NCBI RefSeq assembly: GCF_000167355.1
Contig: NZ_AAEW02000003.1
Coordinates: forward strand, 180,142 to 244,141
Direction of reading: 5' to 3'
DNA length: 64,000 bases
From: Desulfuromonas acetoxidans DSM 684
Lineage (GTDB): Bacteria; Desulfobacterota; Desulfuromonadia; Desulfuromonadales; Desulfuromonadaceae
In this document: in pieces, positions 49,965-59,014 of the stretch
Layout of the letters: each line of letters starts with the position of its first letter
Position numbering within the stretch: the stretch's first letter is position 1
Translations under genes and position numbers: made by a program
The notes under the pieces: model-generated
Told to the model about the DNA's origin: nothing
Databases searched by the model: none
What the model saw: the letters and a program-made list of their open reading frames with translations, nothing else

Positions 49965-50528
49965 ATGCTGGAACGAATTCGTAATGAAACCTTATGCCTG
50001 TTGAACGAAAAGGGGATGAGCTTTACCGTCGCCGAGTTGGCAAAACGACTCGCGGTCAGCAAACGCTACATCTACGAGCAATTCAGTTCTAAAAACGAAC
50101 TGGTCACATCAATTCTCAATGAAATACTGAACGACTTGCAGCGTCAGGTTCAAGAGATCGCCAATTCGCAGCAGCTGGGAACAATTGACAAACTAAACGC
50201 CCTGATGACGACAGCACCAAAAGCGCTTGGACCTCTGAGTTCACGCAGTATTGCTGACATCAAACGCCTACTTCCCGAGCAATGGGGCAATTTTGAACGT
50301 TTTTTCGATGACAGGTGGGAAGAAATAAAAAAACTGATTGAGTGCGGTGTCCAACAAAAACTTTTCCGACCAATCGACTTGAGTGTTCTGCAGCAGGTCT
50401 ACCGGGGAACAATTAACGGACTCAATGAGTATCAATACCTAACCCGTAACAATCAAACCTTTCACAATGCGATTGTTACAATGACGGACATTTTGCTCTA
50501 CGGTATCATTGCATCAGACAATCAATAG
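49965..50528 (+). CDS. TetR-family transcriptional regulator
   Basis: 187 aa. N-terminal helix-turn-helix FTVAELAKRLAVSKRYIYEQFSSKNELV (about 21-48) is the TetR DNA-binding pattern. The C-terminal about 130 residues are the variable ligand domain. It stands between the two MFS transporter genes and directly behind a 32-bp dyad, so a small aromatic or organic-acid ligand controlling the transporters or itself is the natural reading. AAAGG lies upstream of its ATG. Confidence 0.87.
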   Translation: MLERIRNETLCLLNEKGMSFTVAELAKRLAVSKRYIYEQFSSKNELVTSILNEILNDLQRQVQEIANSQQLGTIDKLNALMTTAPKALGPLSSRSIADIKRLLPEQWGNFERFFDDRWEEIKKLIECGVQQKLFRPIDLSVLQQVYRGTINGLNEYQYLTRNNQTFHNAIVTMTDILLYGIIASDNQ

Positions 50529-50622
50529 CCAGCTATGACGGCCGACTGGCTTAAAGCGAAGATCTTGATGCCTTGGTTCCACTGACTTACAACTTTGTAC
50601 GCATCAAAATGGAGCTTCTTTC

Positions 50623-51966
50623 ATGGAAAAAGTAATCAACGTCAATGAAGCATTTGATGATCTGCCCTTTTCTTTTTATCAGGTCTGGGTCTGCCTCCTA
50701 TGCTTTTCGGTCGTCTTTTTTGACGGTTTCGACCTGACCGTCATCGGTGTCACAATCCCTAAAATCGCCGCCCACCTGGGTGCCAGTCCAGCAGAAATGG
50801 GCCTGGCCATCAGTGCAGGGCAACTGGGCCCTATGATCGGCGCAGTACTGATCGGCATGTTGGCTGACCGCTACGGCCGCAAAAAAACCATGTTCGTCTG
50901 TGCGCTGGTATTCGGCTTTTTCACCTTTATGATCTCCCACATCTCAAGTGTTGAAGAACTGGCACTCTATCGTTTTCTGGCCGGTCTGGGAATGGGGGGA
51001 GCCATCCCTAACGCTCTTGCTTTTGGCAGTGAGTTTGCCCCCTCCAGAGCACGTGCATCACTGTCTCTTTATATGTGGGCTGGCATGCCGACCGGTGCGA
51101 TGATTGCGGCCTTCTCGGCGGCCTACCTGTTACCCCATTACGGTTGGCAGTCAGTTTATTACCTCGGCGGCCTCCTCCCTGTCTTCATTGCCTTTTTGGT
51201 GCTGCTGTTTGTGCCTGAATCGCTTCACCACCTGGTTCGCACCGGTTCCAAGAATGCCTTAAGTAAAGCCCACAGCATCTTAAGCCGCGTCGATAAAAAT
51301 CTGCCGAGTATCGACAACGTAAAATTGACCGCCCCAACTGCATCAAAAAAACAAGGTGGCCCCATCAAAAGTCTATTTTCTGGCGACCTCAAGATTACCA
51401 CTCTGCTGATATGGGCCCTGTTCTACCTGAGTTTTTATCTGCTTTGGATTTTGTTCTCCTGGGTTCCAACCCTGCTCAAACAGAGCGGTGCAACCGTTCA
51501 ACAATACAGCTTAGGTTTTGCTTTTATTCATCTCGGCTCGGTCATCGCCTGCTTCTGTATCGGCCGCTGCATGAGCAAATTCAACAAACTCAATGTTGTT
51601 AAATATTTGTTTGTCGGTGCCTTTATCGCCATGCTTGCTTTTGGATATTTTTCGTCAAGCAGCTTCTATATCGTCATCGTCGTATCGATTTTTACCGGCA
51701 TGCTGGTAAACGGTGGCAACTCGTCTCTGATGGGCTTGGCTTCTGCGGTCTATCCATCTGAAGTGCGCGCAACCGGAATCGGTTGGGCGTACGGAATCGG
51801 CAAAATCGGTTCCCTTATAGCTCCGGTCATCGGTGGGCTTTATCTGTCTCGGAACTGGAGTGTTTTCAAAATTTGTGCAATCAACGGCTCGAGCGCCCTG
51901 ATCATTGCTATCATCGTTATTATTCTACAGCGACACATGCGAGCATCAGTAAGCGGCGAAGTCTAA
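50623..51966 (+). CDS. MFS transporter, aromatic acid:H+ symporter (AAHS) type
   Basis: 447 aa, 12 membrane helices with a central cytoplasmic loop near 210-240. CFSVVFFDGFDLTVIGVTIPKI is the AAHS helix-1 motif, with the Asp pair essential in aromatic acid uptake (PcaK-type). LADRYGRKKTMF is the superfamily loop motif. GGAG precedes the ATG at 9 nt. It follows the TetR gene and ends at a strong terminator. It is the best evidence in the window that the 45-52 kb locus handles an aromatic acid; the exact compound is not inferable. Confidence 0.87.
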   Translation: MEKVINVNEAFDDLPFSFYQVWVCLLCFSVVFFDGFDLTVIGVTIPKIAAHLGASPAEMGLAISAGQLGPMIGAVLIGMLADRYGRKKTMFVCALVFGFFTFMISHISSVEELALYRFLAGLGMGGAIPNALAFGSEFAPSRARASLSLYMWAGMPTGAMIAAFSAAYLLPHYGWQSVYYLGGLLPVFIAFLVLLFVPESLHHLVRTGSKNALSKAHSILSRVDKNLPSIDNVKLTAPTASKKQGGPIKSLFSGDLKITTLLIWALFYLSFYLLWILFSWVPTLLKQSGATVQQYSLGFAFIHLGSVIACFCIGRCMSKFNKLNVVKYLFVGAFIAMLAFGYFSSSSFYIVIVVSIFTGMLVNGGNSSLMGLASAVYPSEVRATGIGWAYGIGKIGSLIAPVIGGLYLSRNWSVFKICAINGSSALIIAIIVIILQRHMRASVSGEV

Positions 51967-51999
51967 ATCCTAAATAGATCTTATTCTCAGATCTTTACC

Positions 52000-52040
52000 C
52001 TGCCCCATAAACCACTGCGGTTTATGGGGCAGAGTTCTTT
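52000..52040 (+). terminator. intrinsic terminator after the AAHS transporter
   Basis: 14-bp perfect stem CTGCCCCATAAACC (52000-52013) with GGTTTATGGGGCAG (52019-52032), 5-nt loop, then AGTTCTTT. It closes the aromatic-type locus. Confidence 0.75.
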
Positions 52041-52226
52041 ATCCGGACAACGTCCCACCTACCTTAAGCTGGAGAACCGTTGACTCAAGGCGAATGACAC
52101 AGCCGAATTCACAGAGTAGGTATTTATATCGAGTAGTAACGCACCGCATTTCAGTCAGAAATTAAGAAAAATTGTTGGCGAGAAGAGAGGAAGACAAACA
52201 TACTCCTCTTCGTTGCTGAAAAAATA

Positions 52227-52258
52227 AAAAGCCCAACCACAGTCGTGATTGGGCTTTT
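52227..52258 (-). terminator. terminator of tRNA-Gly
   Basis: AAAAGCCCAA (52227-52236) pairs with TTGGGCTTTT (52249-52258) and continues with a CAC/GTG pair. Read leftward the stem is followed by TTTTTATTTTTT, directly downstream of the tRNA. Confidence 0.8.
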
Positions 52259-52266
52259 GTATTTAA

Positions 52267-52341
<75 letters not shown>

Positions 52342-52440
52342 GTTGAGCGAGACATTTTTTAACAAAAACACCACGATCAAGTCAAACAAAAAAAGTGGGA
52401 AAATAACATTTTTGTTTTTCCCCTCCTTTGACCTCAGACT

Positions 52441-53037
52441 CTAGTCTTGTGTGCCGGCCAGAACATTGTAGAACTTATACAGATAATCACCACCGGACCA
52501 CATGGCCATGATGAAGGAAACATAGAAGAAGAAACTGCCGACGAACTGCATATCAACGTGAAAGATCTCCCACTGCAGCCCGAAAAACCAATAGTAATCA
52601 TAATGCAGCAGCAAGGCGATAATCGCCACCATCTGGAAGATGGTCTTGTATTTCCCCAGATTGCTGGCAGCGATAACAATCCCTTCGGATGAGGCGATGG
52701 AGCGCAGTCCGGTCACGGTCACTTCACGGGCAATGATCAAAAACACCGCCCAGGCGGGCACGCGTCCCAGAGGGATCATCATGATCAGAGCCGCCATGAC
52801 AATCAACTTGTCGGCCAACGGATCGAGAAACTTGCCCATGACGGTCACCAGTTGCCATTTACGAGCCAGGTAGCCATCCAGCCAATCGGTGATCGCAGCA
52901 ATGGAAAACACCACAGCCGCCCAAAAACCCATGGTACGGGAATCGGATAACAATAACAGCATGACAACAGGAACGCAGGCGATTCGGCCCAACGTCAGCA
53001 TATTAGGCAGGTTCAGTGATGAGGTGTTGAGTTTCAT
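52441..53037 (-). CDS. pgsA: CDP-diacylglycerol-glycerol-3-phosphate 3-phosphatidyltransferase
   Basis: 198 aa, membrane enzyme that makes phosphatidylglycerol phosphate. The CDP-alcohol phosphatidyltransferase motif DGYLARKWQ...GKFLDPLAD (about 54-75) with its Asp/Gly residues is complete; four or more membrane helices follow. It begins 1 nt after the lytic transglycosylase gene's stop on the same strand, so the two are cotranscribed. Confidence 0.92.
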   Translation of the reverse strand: MKLNTSSLNLPNMLTLGRIACVPVVMLLLLSDSRTMGFWAAVVFSIAAITDWLDGYLARKWQLVTVMGKFLDPLADKLIVMAALIMMIPLGRVPAWAVFLIIAREVTVTGLRSIASSEGIVIAASNLGKYKTIFQMVAIIALLLHYDYYWFFGLQWEIFHVDMQFVGSFFFYVSFIMAMWSGGDYLYKFYNVLAGTQD

Positions 53038-53634
53038 TTATGTATCACTCCGACGGTAGAGTTTCTGAAATTGTTTGACCTTTTCAACATAGTTCTGTGT
53101 TTCTTGATACGGGGGGATGCCACCGTATCGTTCGACAGTGCTCGGTCCGGCATTGTAAGCGGCCAGAGCCAAATCGAGATTACCTTTAAAGCGATCCAGC
53201 ATCTGACGTAGATAACGGGTGCCTCCGGAAATATTCTGCAACGGATCAAAGGGATCGGAAAGCTTCAGATCTTTAGCGGTTTCCGGATGCAATTGCATCA
53301 GCCCCATGGCGCCTTTGGAGGAAAGCGCGTTTATATCATAATTGCTTTCAGCCCGCACCACCGCGCGCACCAGGTTGACGTCAAGACGGTTAAGCACGGC
53401 ATAGCGTTTGATCAGATCTGTCACGGAGCGGGATAATGCTTCGCCATCTCCGGCTTCATGGGCATAAAATGAATAGTGGGATTTCACCGGGACATTACTG
53501 AAATGGATACGACCGGACGCATCGACGTATTTATAGATCGCGGCATGCCCCGAGGTAACCGCCCCGAGCAAACATAACAGGATCCCAACAGCAATGTGAT
53601 AGCGCATATTCATGGTTTTCATCCCGATGGCCAT
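53038..53634 (-). CDS. lytic transglycosylase (SLT) with DUF4124 domain
   Basis: About 198 aa from the chosen start. A signal peptide (hydrophobic stretch ending in SGHA) is followed by DUF4124, the 'IYKYVDASGRIHFSNVP' pattern, then an SLT domain with RAVVRAESNYDINALSSKGAMGLMQL. The Glu in AESNYD is catalytic. It cleaves murein in the periplasm. Several in-frame starts exist (53664, 53634, 53622); 53634 has a weak GTGAAG before it. It sits directly upstream of pgsA. Confidence 0.85.
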   Translation of the reverse strand: MAIGMKTMNMRYHIAVGILLCLLGAVTSGHAAIYKYVDASGRIHFSNVPVKSHYSFYAHEAGDGEALSRSVTDLIKRYAVLNRLDVNLVRAVVRAESNYDINALSSKGAMGLMQLHPETAKDLKLSDPFDPLQNISGGTRYLRQMLDRFKGNLDLALAAYNAGPSTVERYGGIPPYQETQNYVEKVKQFQKLYRRSDT

Positions 53635-53839
53635 TAAACGCTTCACTTTAAACGAAAACAACACATTCTACAATGCCTGCACAACCGTCAAAGCGCTTGA
53701 CAGGAGCAACTTCCAGCGCCAATAATGCGGAGTTGCTTATGTTTTAATGTTTACAAGTCTAGCACGATCCTATATTCAAGCGAGGATCTGTCGTTATGCA
53801 ATGGTTATTTAATTCTATTCTATCCTCCAGGGGACCGCA

Positions 53840-55438
53840 ATGAAGATCACATCTGACTTTCTTATTATCGGCAGCGGAATTGCCGGGCTGTCTTTTGCAC
53901 TGCGTGTCGCGGAACAGGGGACGGTTGCCATCGTCACCAAACGCGAGATTTACGAAACCTCAACCAATTATGCCCAGGGCGGCATTGCCACGGTTTTTTC
54001 CGAAGATGATTCGTTCGAAGCCCACGCTGAAGATACCATGGTTGCCGGGGCCTTTCTGTCACACCGCGACATTGTTGATCTGGTCGTTGAAAGCGGGCCG
54101 AAAGCCATTCAAGATCTGATCAACTTTGGTACGGATTTCACTAAAAACAGCGACGGTGAATACGACCTGACCCGTGAGGGCGGTCACAGTCACCGCCGTA
54201 TCCTTCACGCTTCGGACATTACCGGACGGGAGATTGAACGCGCTCTGGCGGCGGCTGTGGCCAAGCATCCCAACATCACCGTCTATGAATATTACTGTGC
54301 GGTTGATCTGATTACCGAGGCAAAAGTCAAACACCGTCGGGTACCGGATAATCGTTGCCTGGGAGCGTATGTGCTCGACAGCAAAAACAAAGAAGTGATC
54401 ACCTTTGGTGCTCAGGTGACGGTTCTTGCCACGGGCGGCGCAGGCAAAGTGTATTTGTACACCTCTAATCCTGATATCGCCTCAGGTGACGGCGTGGCCA
54501 TGGCCTATCGTGCCGGGGCTGCGGTGGCCAACATGGAATTCATGCAATTCCACCCCACCACCCTGTTCCACCCCCACGCCAAGTCATTTCTCATTTCCGA
54601 AGCGGTCCGTGGTGAAGGGGCGATTCTCAAACGGGCCGACGGCACGGCATTCATGGAGAAATATCATAAGCTCAAGGATCTCGCCCCACGCGATATTGTC
54701 GCCCGCGCCATTGACAATGAGATGAAAACCAACGGCGATGATTGCGTGTTCCTCGATATTACCCACAAAGGCGCCGACTACATTCAGCAACGCTTCCCCA
54801 ACATCTATGAAACGCTGATGAAGTACGGCGTTGACATGTCCAAAGAACCGATCCCCGTGGTCCCGGCAGCCCACTATCTGTGCGGCGGGGTCAAGGTCGA
54901 TAATCATGGTCAGACCGAAATCCGCAACCTGTTTGCCATCGGTGAGGTCTCCTGCACCGGCCTGCACGGCGCCAACCGCTTGGCCAGCAACAGTCTGCTC
55001 GAAGGAGCGGTTTTCGGCGAACGTGCGGCGGATAAAGCGATTGAAGTGGTCAGCAAGGAAACCTTTGACTACCCTTCTGTCGAACCGTGGGACTACGGCA
55101 GCGCCACCAACAGTGATGAAGAGGTGGTAGTCAAACATAACTGGGACGAAATCCGCATGAGCATGTGGAACTATGTCGGCATTGTCCGCTCGGACAAGCG
55201 CCTGATTCGTGCTCTGCGTCGCATCCAGATGATTCAGGAAGAGATCGCCGATTATTACTGGGATTTTTATGTCACCACCGATCTGCTTGAGTTGCGCAAT
55301 CTGGCAACAATTGCCGAACTGATTATCCGCTGCGCGCTGAAACGTAAAGAGAGCCGCGGCCTGCATTATACCATCGACTATCCGCAGACGGACGACATCC
55401 ACTGCAAACACGACACGATTTTACGTAAAACATTTTAG
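53840..55438 (+). CDS. nadB: L-aspartate oxidase
   Basis: 532 aa FAD enzyme that converts aspartate to iminoaspartate for NAD synthesis. FAD motif GSGIAGLSFALRVAEQG at the N-terminus, the conserved TNYAQGGIA and HxHRRILHA, ATGGAGKVYLY, and HGANRLASNSLLEG near 380 are all present. The length is standard. AGGGG precedes the ATG. Followed 8 nt later by a chorismate mutase gene. Confidence 0.95.
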   Translation: MKITSDFLIIGSGIAGLSFALRVAEQGTVAIVTKREIYETSTNYAQGGIATVFSEDDSFEAHAEDTMVAGAFLSHRDIVDLVVESGPKAIQDLINFGTDFTKNSDGEYDLTREGGHSHRRILHASDITGREIERALAAAVAKHPNITVYEYYCAVDLITEAKVKHRRVPDNRCLGAYVLDSKNKEVITFGAQVTVLATGGAGKVYLYTSNPDIASGDGVAMAYRAGAAVANMEFMQFHPTTLFHPHAKSFLISEAVRGEGAILKRADGTAFMEKYHKLKDLAPRDIVARAIDNEMKTNGDDCVFLDITHKGADYIQQRFPNIYETLMKYGVDMSKEPIPVVPAAHYLCGGVKVDNHGQTEIRNLFAIGEVSCTGLHGANRLASNSLLEGAVFGERAADKAIEVVSKETFDYPSVEPWDYGSATNSDEEVVVKHNWDEIRMSMWNYVGIVRSDKRLIRALRRIQMIQEEIADYYWDFYVTTDLLELRNLATIAELIIRCALKRKESRGLHYTIDYPQTDDIHCKHDTILRKTF

Positions 55439-55446
55439 GGGGCATT

Positions 55447-55719
55447 TTGACGATCGATGAAATCCGCCAGGAAATCGACCGCCTGGACAACGAGCTTTTG
55501 AAGATTTTCAATCGCCGGGCGGAACTGGCTCTGGCCATCGGCCATCTAAAAAAAGAACTCGACCTGCCAGTGTATGATCCGGACCGGGAAAAGCGCATTT
55601 TTAATAAAATGACAGCGTTAAATCCCGGCCCATTGGACAACCAGGCCATCAAACGTCTGTTTGAGAGGGTGATTGACGAATCACGGACCCTTGAACGGAT
55701 TAAATCGAAAGGACGCTGA
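55447..55719 (+). CDS. chorismate mutase (AroQ type)
   Basis: 90 aa, three-helix AroQ fold. IDEIRQEIDRLDNELLKIFNRRAELALAIG carries the active-site Arg and Asp pattern; later Arg and Gln residues complete it. It starts with TTG at 55447 behind AGGGGGG, with no nearer ATG. It converts chorismate to prephenate for phenylalanine and tyrosine. The next gene encodes a detached regulatory domain of DAHP synthase, the other control point of the pathway. Confidence 0.9.
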   Translation: MTIDEIRQEIDRLDNELLKIFNRRAELALAIGHLKKELDLPVYDPDREKRIFNKMTALNPGPLDNQAIKRLFERVIDESRTLERIKSKGR

Positions 55720-55721
55720 CC

Positions 55722-55931
55722 ATGTTGGTGGTGATGAAAAAAGACGTATCAGAGGAGAACCTGCAGCAGGTCAAACAATATCTGATTGATGAAGATTTCG
55801 ATTTTCACCAGTCAACCGGAGCAAATCGCACGATTCTCGGCGTTATTGGTGATACCCGGGAGTTCAGCACGACAACTCTGGAAACACTGCCCGGAGTACA
55901 TGTTGTTTTTAAAATACCGCCAGAATCCTGA
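55722..55931 (+). CDS. stand-alone DAHP-synthase ferredoxin-like (FXD) domain
   Basis: 69 aa. MLVVMKKDVSEENLQQVKQYL ... RTILGVIGD ... LPGVHVVFKI is the N-terminal feedback-regulatory domain of type I DAHP synthases (about 70 aa), but it ends with a stop where the catalytic barrel would begin. It lies 2 nt behind chorismate mutase, so it could form a regulatory complex with that enzyme or with a DAHP synthase encoded elsewhere. A truncated relic is the alternative. A terminator follows. Confidence 0.65.
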   Translation: MLVVMKKDVSEENLQQVKQYLIDEDFDFHQSTGANRTILGVIGDTREFSTTTLETLPGVHVVFKIPPES

Positions 55932-55957
55932 TCCGTAACAGGCTGAAAAAAGACGAT

Positions 55958-55997
55958 AAAAAAGCCATCATGCCCCCCAGGCATGATGGCTTTTTTT
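55958..55997. terminator. bidirectional terminator
   Basis: 17-bp stem AAAAAAGCCATCATGCC (55958-55974) with GGCATGATGGCTTTTTT (55980-55996), T-runs on both strands, between the converging nadB unit and the sensor gene. Confidence 0.9.
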
Positions 55998-56017
55998 CAT
56001 TACATCACATGACATGA

Positions 56018-58033
56018 TTACATCTGACAAACTTCCAGGCTCTTCACCACATAGTGACAAGTTTCCACATCATCCGAACATTGAACATCTTGAGCCTGGG
56101 ATAAAACCACAGCAAACAGCTCCGCCAGTTGTTCAACGGCCTGTAACTCGCGCTTTCCGTAGCCCTCGGCATTGTTGGCCAGAGCGACCTGGCCAATGAT
56201 GCGCTTGCTGTCGCACACCGGAACTGCCATAAAATGGGAGATCTCCTCACTGATTCCATCGGCCAGGTTGACGACGCTGAGCTGTTCCAACGAATTGAAA
56301 TAGACGCCGTTTTGCCGTTTGTAAACCGAATGCAACAAAGAACCGCGACCATTGGCCGGGGCCGGAATAATGGGATGGCCCTGATGTTTTTGCAACCCTT
56401 CAAACATCGGCGTGTAATCCCATAACCGTTGAAACTGATCCTGCTCATCAAGTTCTGCAACAAAACCGTGGCTGCTGCCGGTCAGGTTTCGAGCATACTC
56501 AAGGACTTCACCGGCCACCTCCCGTACATTACCGGCATTGTGCAGTATGGAATGAGACAGCTTGGCCAACCGACTGTTGAGCGCCAATTCCCACTGCAGA
56601 GCTTCTTCCGAGCGTTTGCGCACGGTAATGTCTTCAAAACACTCGATCCCGCCAATGATATGCCCCTGGGCATCGCGCAGAAAATCGGCATTTTTACTGA
56701 CGGTCAGCACCGATCCGTTTTTGTGCCGGATGGTGCATTCGCGCCCCATAATCGGCTTATCGATCCCTTCATCAAACAAACCGCAGCTCTCCTGACAGGG
56801 CGTCTGAGCGAACAGAAAACAGGTACTGCCAACCATCTCTGCGGCGCTATAACCGGTAATATGTTCGGCGCGAGCATTCCAACTGGTAATCACCTTATTG
56901 CTGTCGACTGTAAAAATTGCGCTGGGCACCACCCGTTTAATCAGATCGGTTTTCTCTTCTGAAAAAGTCTGGTGGACTCGACTCTCCTCCAAATCCGTCA
57001 GCAGATAATTGAATTCTTCGGCGAGTCCACCCATATCATTGTCACACGATAACGTCAGGGGCATCGGTGCAATACGGTTGCCGCGATAAGAGTGAATCAC
57101 GTTGGCTAATTCTTTGAACGGCTGCATGACCATTCGTCGTACCGTGGCGGCAAACACAAAGGCCATCAACAAAATACTCAACAGCGCAAAACCAAGGGAG
57201 GACATCATAATATTTCGCGTATGAACGTACAGAGTCCGCGGAAGCTTCATCTGAACCACAGCGATCTCTTTCTGGTCCAAGTCCGTCAGTTTGGCAAAAG
57301 CATCGAGGGTTGTATCACCTGAAGCATGGATTGAAATAGGTTCTGTGCGGGTAATATGTTTGAGTTGCTGACGTGCTCTTGCGCTGATTCGTTGCAACGG
57401 CGTCACCTGAATATCAAAACGGAACTGACGGGACAGATCATTAATCAACGCCGAATCCAGTGGCCGGGTGAATACCAACGTTCCCCTCACCGGTCCACGG
57501 GCATCACTGGTCATAATGGAGCGTGCCGCTACCATCTGCAAGCCATTGTCGCCGGCCAACAACCCGGAGGCGGGGCGTATGAGACCTCCTCCCAATTCGA
57601 CCAGCGCATCATTGTACATAGAATCATCAAGCGGCCGCTCCACACCTGAGACCAAATCCAGATGTTTATAATAAAGTAACGTTCCGTGACTGTTAAAGAT
57701 CGCCACACTGCTCAAACGGTTATCGATGAGCATTTCATTGAGGTAATTGCTTTGCAGGTAGGCTTCGCTAGCGGTGTTGATAAAAGTGTAGGTGTCATCC
57801 CAAAAGGCATAATCACGCACCAACCGGTCGAGGTTAACCACCTCTCGATCAATCGAGGACAGGACCCGTTCCATATGGTGACGGGCATCCTGCTTTTCAA
57901 TCAGCGCATAGCCGGGCAAGACAAAATAATAATAGGAGAACAACGCCACAGAAAGGGCAATCAGAACAAAGCCTGCGTAGGTCAGCAACAAGCGCGATTT
58001 AAGATTCAATCTCATAAAGCAGGGAGGCCTCAC
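56018..58033 (-). CDS. CHASE4-HAMP-PAS-GAF sensor protein without output domain
   Basis: 671 aa. Membrane helix near 14-35, an extracellular CHASE4 domain (DRLVRDYAFWDDTYTF at about 70-85 is its signature), a second helix near 275-297, a HAMP-like linker, a PAS domain (about 370-490) with a CxxxCG insertion typical of some anaerobe PAS domains, and a GAF domain (about 500-650). No histidine kinase, GGDEF or methyl-acceptor domain follows, so the output must lie in a partner. In-frame starts are a GTG at 58033 and ATG 58015; the choice is uncertain. Confidence 0.8.
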   Translation of the reverse strand: MRPPCFMRLNLKSRLLLTYAGFVLIALSVALFSYYYFVLPGYALIEKQDARHHMERVLSSIDREVVNLDRLVRDYAFWDDTYTFINTASEAYLQSNYLNEMLIDNRLSSVAIFNSHGTLLYYKHLDLVSGVERPLDDSMYNDALVELGGGLIRPASGLLAGDNGLQMVAARSIMTSDARGPVRGTLVFTRPLDSALINDLSRQFRFDIQVTPLQRISARARQQLKHITRTEPISIHASGDTTLDAFAKLTDLDQKEIAVVQMKLPRTLYVHTRNIMMSSLGFALLSILLMAFVFAATVRRMVMQPFKELANVIHSYRGNRIAPMPLTLSCDNDMGGLAEEFNYLLTDLEESRVHQTFSEEKTDLIKRVVPSAIFTVDSNKVITSWNARAEHITGYSAAEMVGSTCFLFAQTPCQESCGLFDEGIDKPIMGRECTIRHKNGSVLTVSKNADFLRDAQGHIIGGIECFEDITVRKRSEEALQWELALNSRLAKLSHSILHNAGNVREVAGEVLEYARNLTGSSHGFVAELDEQDQFQRLWDYTPMFEGLQKHQGHPIIPAPANGRGSLLHSVYKRQNGVYFNSLEQLSVVNLADGISEEISHFMAVPVCDSKRIIGQVALANNAEGYGKRELQAVEQLAELFAVVLSQAQDVQCSDDVETCHYVVKSLEVCQM

Positions 58034-58418
58034 ATCTTAAAATGGAATCCATTTACATTTGATGGCTCATGGTCATAACACGCACTCGCTGGCGCTCATG
58101 AGACAAAGAACTAAAGAGCAAGATGGATACCAATTCTTTGGCCTATAAGAATTTCAACAGGCGTTTGTCAGCAAACCCCAAGAAACACTACTGCCCCCAT
58201 AAGAGAAACTTCACTGAGGTGTATACGGCATTTTTTTTGATCAACTTTTGTGATGGGGGAAATCCCCCAAACCAATCCATTAGCCCCATCTAAAGGTGGG
58301 GCTAAAAACCCTCTCTTGAGTATTAGAGGAAGCCAAATATATACCAAGCCAAGAAAGCAGAACAGCGTCAGCGGCAAAAAAGGCCAGAATTGGACGACGG
58401 AACCAACCATATAGGAAA
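58034..58418. other. 385-bp intergenic region
   Basis: No strongly supported gene. An 80-codon leftward frame (58168-58410) has one hydrophobic segment (about 8-32) and ends just past SUI1, but has no good ribosome site. The stretch CCCCATC...GGTGGGGC at 58285-58300 forms a small hairpin. Confidence 0.4.
58168..58410 (-). CDS. possible small membrane protein
   Basis: 80 aa with one membrane-spanning stretch near the N-terminus and no other feature. It begins 8 nt after the SUI1 stop on the same strand, so it could be cotranscribed. No ribosome site and no known family; I keep it only as a possibility. Confidence 0.2.
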   Translation of the reverse strand: MVGSVVQFWPFLPLTLFCFLGLVYIWLPLILKRGFLAPPLDGANGLVWGISPITKVDQKKCRIHLSEVSLMGAVVFLGVC

Positions 58419-58781
58419 CTAGCCACCACTCAACTTGACTTTCCAGCCCTGCTTCTGCAAATAGGGCAGCAGCTTTGAGCGATGGTCGCCCTGAATTTCG
58501 ACGGACTCCTGTTTGACCGCCCCACCACTACCGCACTGTTTTTTCAATGTTTTGACAAAACCTTTCAAGTCAGCACCTGCCAGCGGAATGCCTCGAATCA
58601 CAGTCACGCCTTTCCCTTTGCGCCCTTTTGTTTCAAAACTGATTCGTACAATGCCATCACCAGGTGCAACAGGGGCCGCCTGACAACGACACTGTTTGAT
58701 CGCCTCACCACACTGAGGGCACAATCGCCCTTTTTCGCTGCTGTACACCGGACGGCAATCGTCATCATGAAAACCGATCAT
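58419..58781 (-). CDS. translation initiation factor SUI1 (YciH) family protein
   Basis: 120 aa. CPQCG...CRC at the N-terminus (about 21-34) is a zinc-ribbon typical of bacterial SUI1 proteins; the rest is the SUI1 domain with KGKGVTVIRGIP and GSGGAVKQESVEIQGDHR. Related to eIF1, it is thought to tune start-site selection in bacteria. AAGGGTGAG precedes the ATG at 58781. Confidence 0.9.
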   Translation of the reverse strand: MIGFHDDDCRPVYSSEKGRLCPQCGEAIKQCRCQAAPVAPGDGIVRISFETKGRKGKGVTVIRGIPLAGADLKGFVKTLKKQCGSGGAVKQESVEIQGDHRSKLLPYLQKQGWKVKLSGG

Positions 58782-59014
58782 CTCACCCTTTCCCCTGTCC
58801 GTTAAATTGACAGGTCATAACAAGCTGTTAATTTTTAAATAGAGTCCCGGCGGCTCAGTTTCTTGTATCATTTTTGAGTCCGTTTTGCTGCGGTCAAGAC
58901 ATTCTGACAACGCACACCATTGACAACGGGAAAAACGGCCGCAAAGAAACAAGAGAACGAACCACACGGGGCACCAGGGAATAACGTTGGCCCACTAAAA
59001 CAAGGAGGTACGCC

